NCBI RefSeq assembly: GCF_040958095.1
Contig: NC_091154.1
Span: 48,154,807 to 48,218,806, forward strand
DNA length: 64,000 bases
Source: Procambarus clarkii
Lineage: Eukaryota; Arthropoda; Malacostraca; Decapoda; Cambaridae
Reading direction: 5' to 3'
Shown: positions 62,980-64,000 of the stretch, one piece after another
How positions within the stretch are numbered: the stretch's first letter is position 1
How the letters are laid out: every line of letters begins with the position of its first letter
Made by a program: the position numbers and the translations under genes
Notes under the pieces: generated by a model
What the model was told of the DNA's origin: nothing
Seen by the model: the letters and a program-made list of their open reading frames with translations, nothing else
Database searches by the model: none

Positions 62980-63514
62980 CCTGACGAAATTACGAATTCA
63001 CTCACGAATGTGCCCCCACACCCACCATGGAGCCACAATTAGAGGCAGGACACCCAACAAGAAGCTATCGCCGATCTTGTCGGGGCCTCCTAGGGGTGCG
63101 TCGTGAGTATACGCCCCACAAACGCCACCTTAAGAAACCGACAGTCCGTCGAGATCGGGTTCAGTGACGAAGTGGGGATTGACAATAAAAGGTTCCCCTC
63201 GCTCTCGACGTCGGGTACTGCAGTTCTACGGGTGCAAGAGTATGCCTCCTCAAGCACCCGGGCGTCAAAGTAGAAGAAGTCCAAGGGAAGAACCAGAACG
63301 AGCAAAAGGTCGGCAGGAAACGGCAAGCAGATAGGAGAAGAGGGGGGAGAAAAACGAAACAGAAGGAAAAGGAAAAGATGCCCAGCAGAATTGGAGAGGA
63401 CGGCAGCAGGAGCACAAGGCTAGAAAAGGACAGAGGACTGTCCCAAGGAGCATCACACTCCGGCAGCCGCCCACTAAGCCCCCAGACGGCGACAACGAGC
63501 TGAGCGGGGAGGGG

Positions 63515-63527
63515 GCTGACAGTGAAA
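63515..63527. repeat. Target-site duplication of LINE copy 3 (right)
   Basis: GCTGACAGTGAAA, identical to 57201-57213. Confidence 0.96.
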
Positions 63528-63856
63528 ACTAACTTTGCCTAATGAACTGTACAGCAATTTTAAGTGTTAATTTTAGTGTTGTGTTAGTATAAGTTACGTA
63601 AACTGTCAAGATTTTTAACTTCAAGATGTGTGGCATCAATCAAGAAGACGAACACCAACAAGGTAAGTTGAGGTTTCTAGTTGAATATTTAATAATTATA
63701 TATGGCAAGGCAATTCAAATTATGTTGTTTGTAGTATAAAAATAGTTGGAAATGGTTAGTTTTGGACTCGTAAGTGAAAAAGTACCATTATCCGAAAAAT
63801 GTGATAATCCGGCTGGGGGTCCTTCCCATATAGTCTGGATGATCGAGTGGAGACAG
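63528..63856 (+). other. Tigger C transposase stop, 3' UTR and right TIR
   Basis: The transposase stop codon (TAA) is at 63530-63532. About 290 bp of AT-rich 3' UTR follow. The TIR region near 63780-63856 includes two ATTATCCG/ATAATCCGG-type blocks and the terminal CTGTCTCC (on minus). Confidence 0.85.
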
Positions 63857-64000
63857 TATTAGGAACAGGATGGGGTCCAAGTACCGAGTCCTGTGGGACT
63901 CCACTGGTGACATCTCGCCACTCACCGTTACTCGCTGTTTCCTGTTGTTTAAGTATTCCCTTATCCACTGGAGCACCTTCCCTTTTACTCCTGCCTGTTG
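63857..64000 (-). mobile_element. CR1-like LINE, upstream RT part (continues beyond window)
   Basis: Minus frame reads WIREYLNNRKQRVTVSGE, a GVPQ-type motif (VTSGVPQDSVLGP, with a frameshift) and PILFLI, directly preceding the YVNDLPEG at 41130-41149 once Tigger C is removed. The rest of the LINE lies past the window end. Confidence 0.83.

Larger units (their letters stand above)
57214..63514 (-). mobile_element. I-group LINE copy 3, full length and apparently intact
   Basis: 6301 bp with a perfect 13-bp TSD. Order on minus: 5' UTR (63514-62980), ORF1 (62979-61045), ORF2 (61021-57296), 82-bp 3' UTR ending in (TTAC)n. The 5' end, CCCCCTCCCC, is shared with copies 1 and 2, so all are 5' complete. 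No stop or frameshift is seen in either ORF. Perfect TSD and open frames suggest recent insertion. The family belongs to the I group because of its RNase H domain. Confidence 0.95.
41150..63856 (+). mobile_element. Tigger C: pogo/Tigger transposon split by four later insertions
   Basis: Ends: CTGTAACCCCGCGATTATCC at 41150 and, on minus, CTGTCTCCACTCGATCATCC at 63856, with TA on both sides (41148-41149, 63857-63858). Joining the outer flanks across one TA restores the CR1 RT frame PILFLIYVNDLP. Inside are piggyBac-2 (41398-43182), LINE copy 2 (43882-49919), DIRS-2 (50829-56458) and LINE copy 3 (57214-63514). Subtracting these leaves about 2.9 kb, a normal Tigger size. 43187-43628 is 5' UTR and 63533-63856 is 3' UTR plus TIR. 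Confidence 0.92.

Overview
This window is eukaryotic and consists almost entirely of transposable elements. I see no host protein gene, rRNA or functional tRNA gene. The mix of DIRS-type tyrosine-recombinase retroelements, Penelope-like elements (PLEs), several LINE clades, tRNA-derived SINEs, pogo/Tigger, piggyBac and hAT DNA transposons, plus long (AT)n tracts, points to an arthropod. A decapod crustacean is my best guess, but that is inference from repeat style only; no host marker gene is present.

Layout. 1-6558: a DIRS-like element on + (gag, RT, RNase H, tyrosine recombinase, internal complementary region, right ITR), broken by an antisense CR1-like LINE fragment and a short LINE 3' end. 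6559-10103: a head-to-head pair of PLE copies between (AT)n tracts, then inverted tRNA-SINE copies. 10104-11576: polypyrimidine DNA and a Tigger 5' fragment. 11590-18084: an old full-length I-group LINE (copy 4, +) carrying a hAT MITE with an 8-bp TSD. 18196-28376: a second LINE ('LINE-D', -) split by two unrelated Tigger elements (A and B) inserted at TA sites 8 bp apart; B has an intact transposase frame and A a nearly full-length one. 29306-32126: a 78-bp-arm palindrome with two hammerhead-like motifs and a third PLE copy containing a SINE and a truncated LINE. 32127-39462: I-group LINE copy 1 with a TTAA-flanked piggyBac MITE inside. 39463-40096: piggyBac 5' remnant. 40105-41149 and 63857-64000: one CR1-like LINE split by a single 22.7-kb composite, Tigger C.

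Tigger C is the most striking object. It is about 2.9 kb of pogo-like element that received, in separate events, a piggyBac deletion derivative, LINE copy 2, a DIRS element (DIRS-2) and LINE copy 3. LINE copies 2 and 3 have exact 13-bp target-site duplications, and the transposase frame rejoins across those inserts. LINE copy 3 is full length with both ORFs open.

The elements do not form a host pathway. Relationships are of insertion order (CR1, then Tigger C, then its four guests; LINE-D, then Tigger A and B), of shared machinery (a SINE whose tail resembles the LINE-D 3' end), and of repair scars: two short insertions in Tigger C and LINE copy 2 are exact copies of nearby sequence. The best leads for follow-up are those templated insertions, the hammerhead motifs of the PLE family, the catalytic-domain-less piggyBac ORF, and the possibly active LINE copy 3 and Tigger B.
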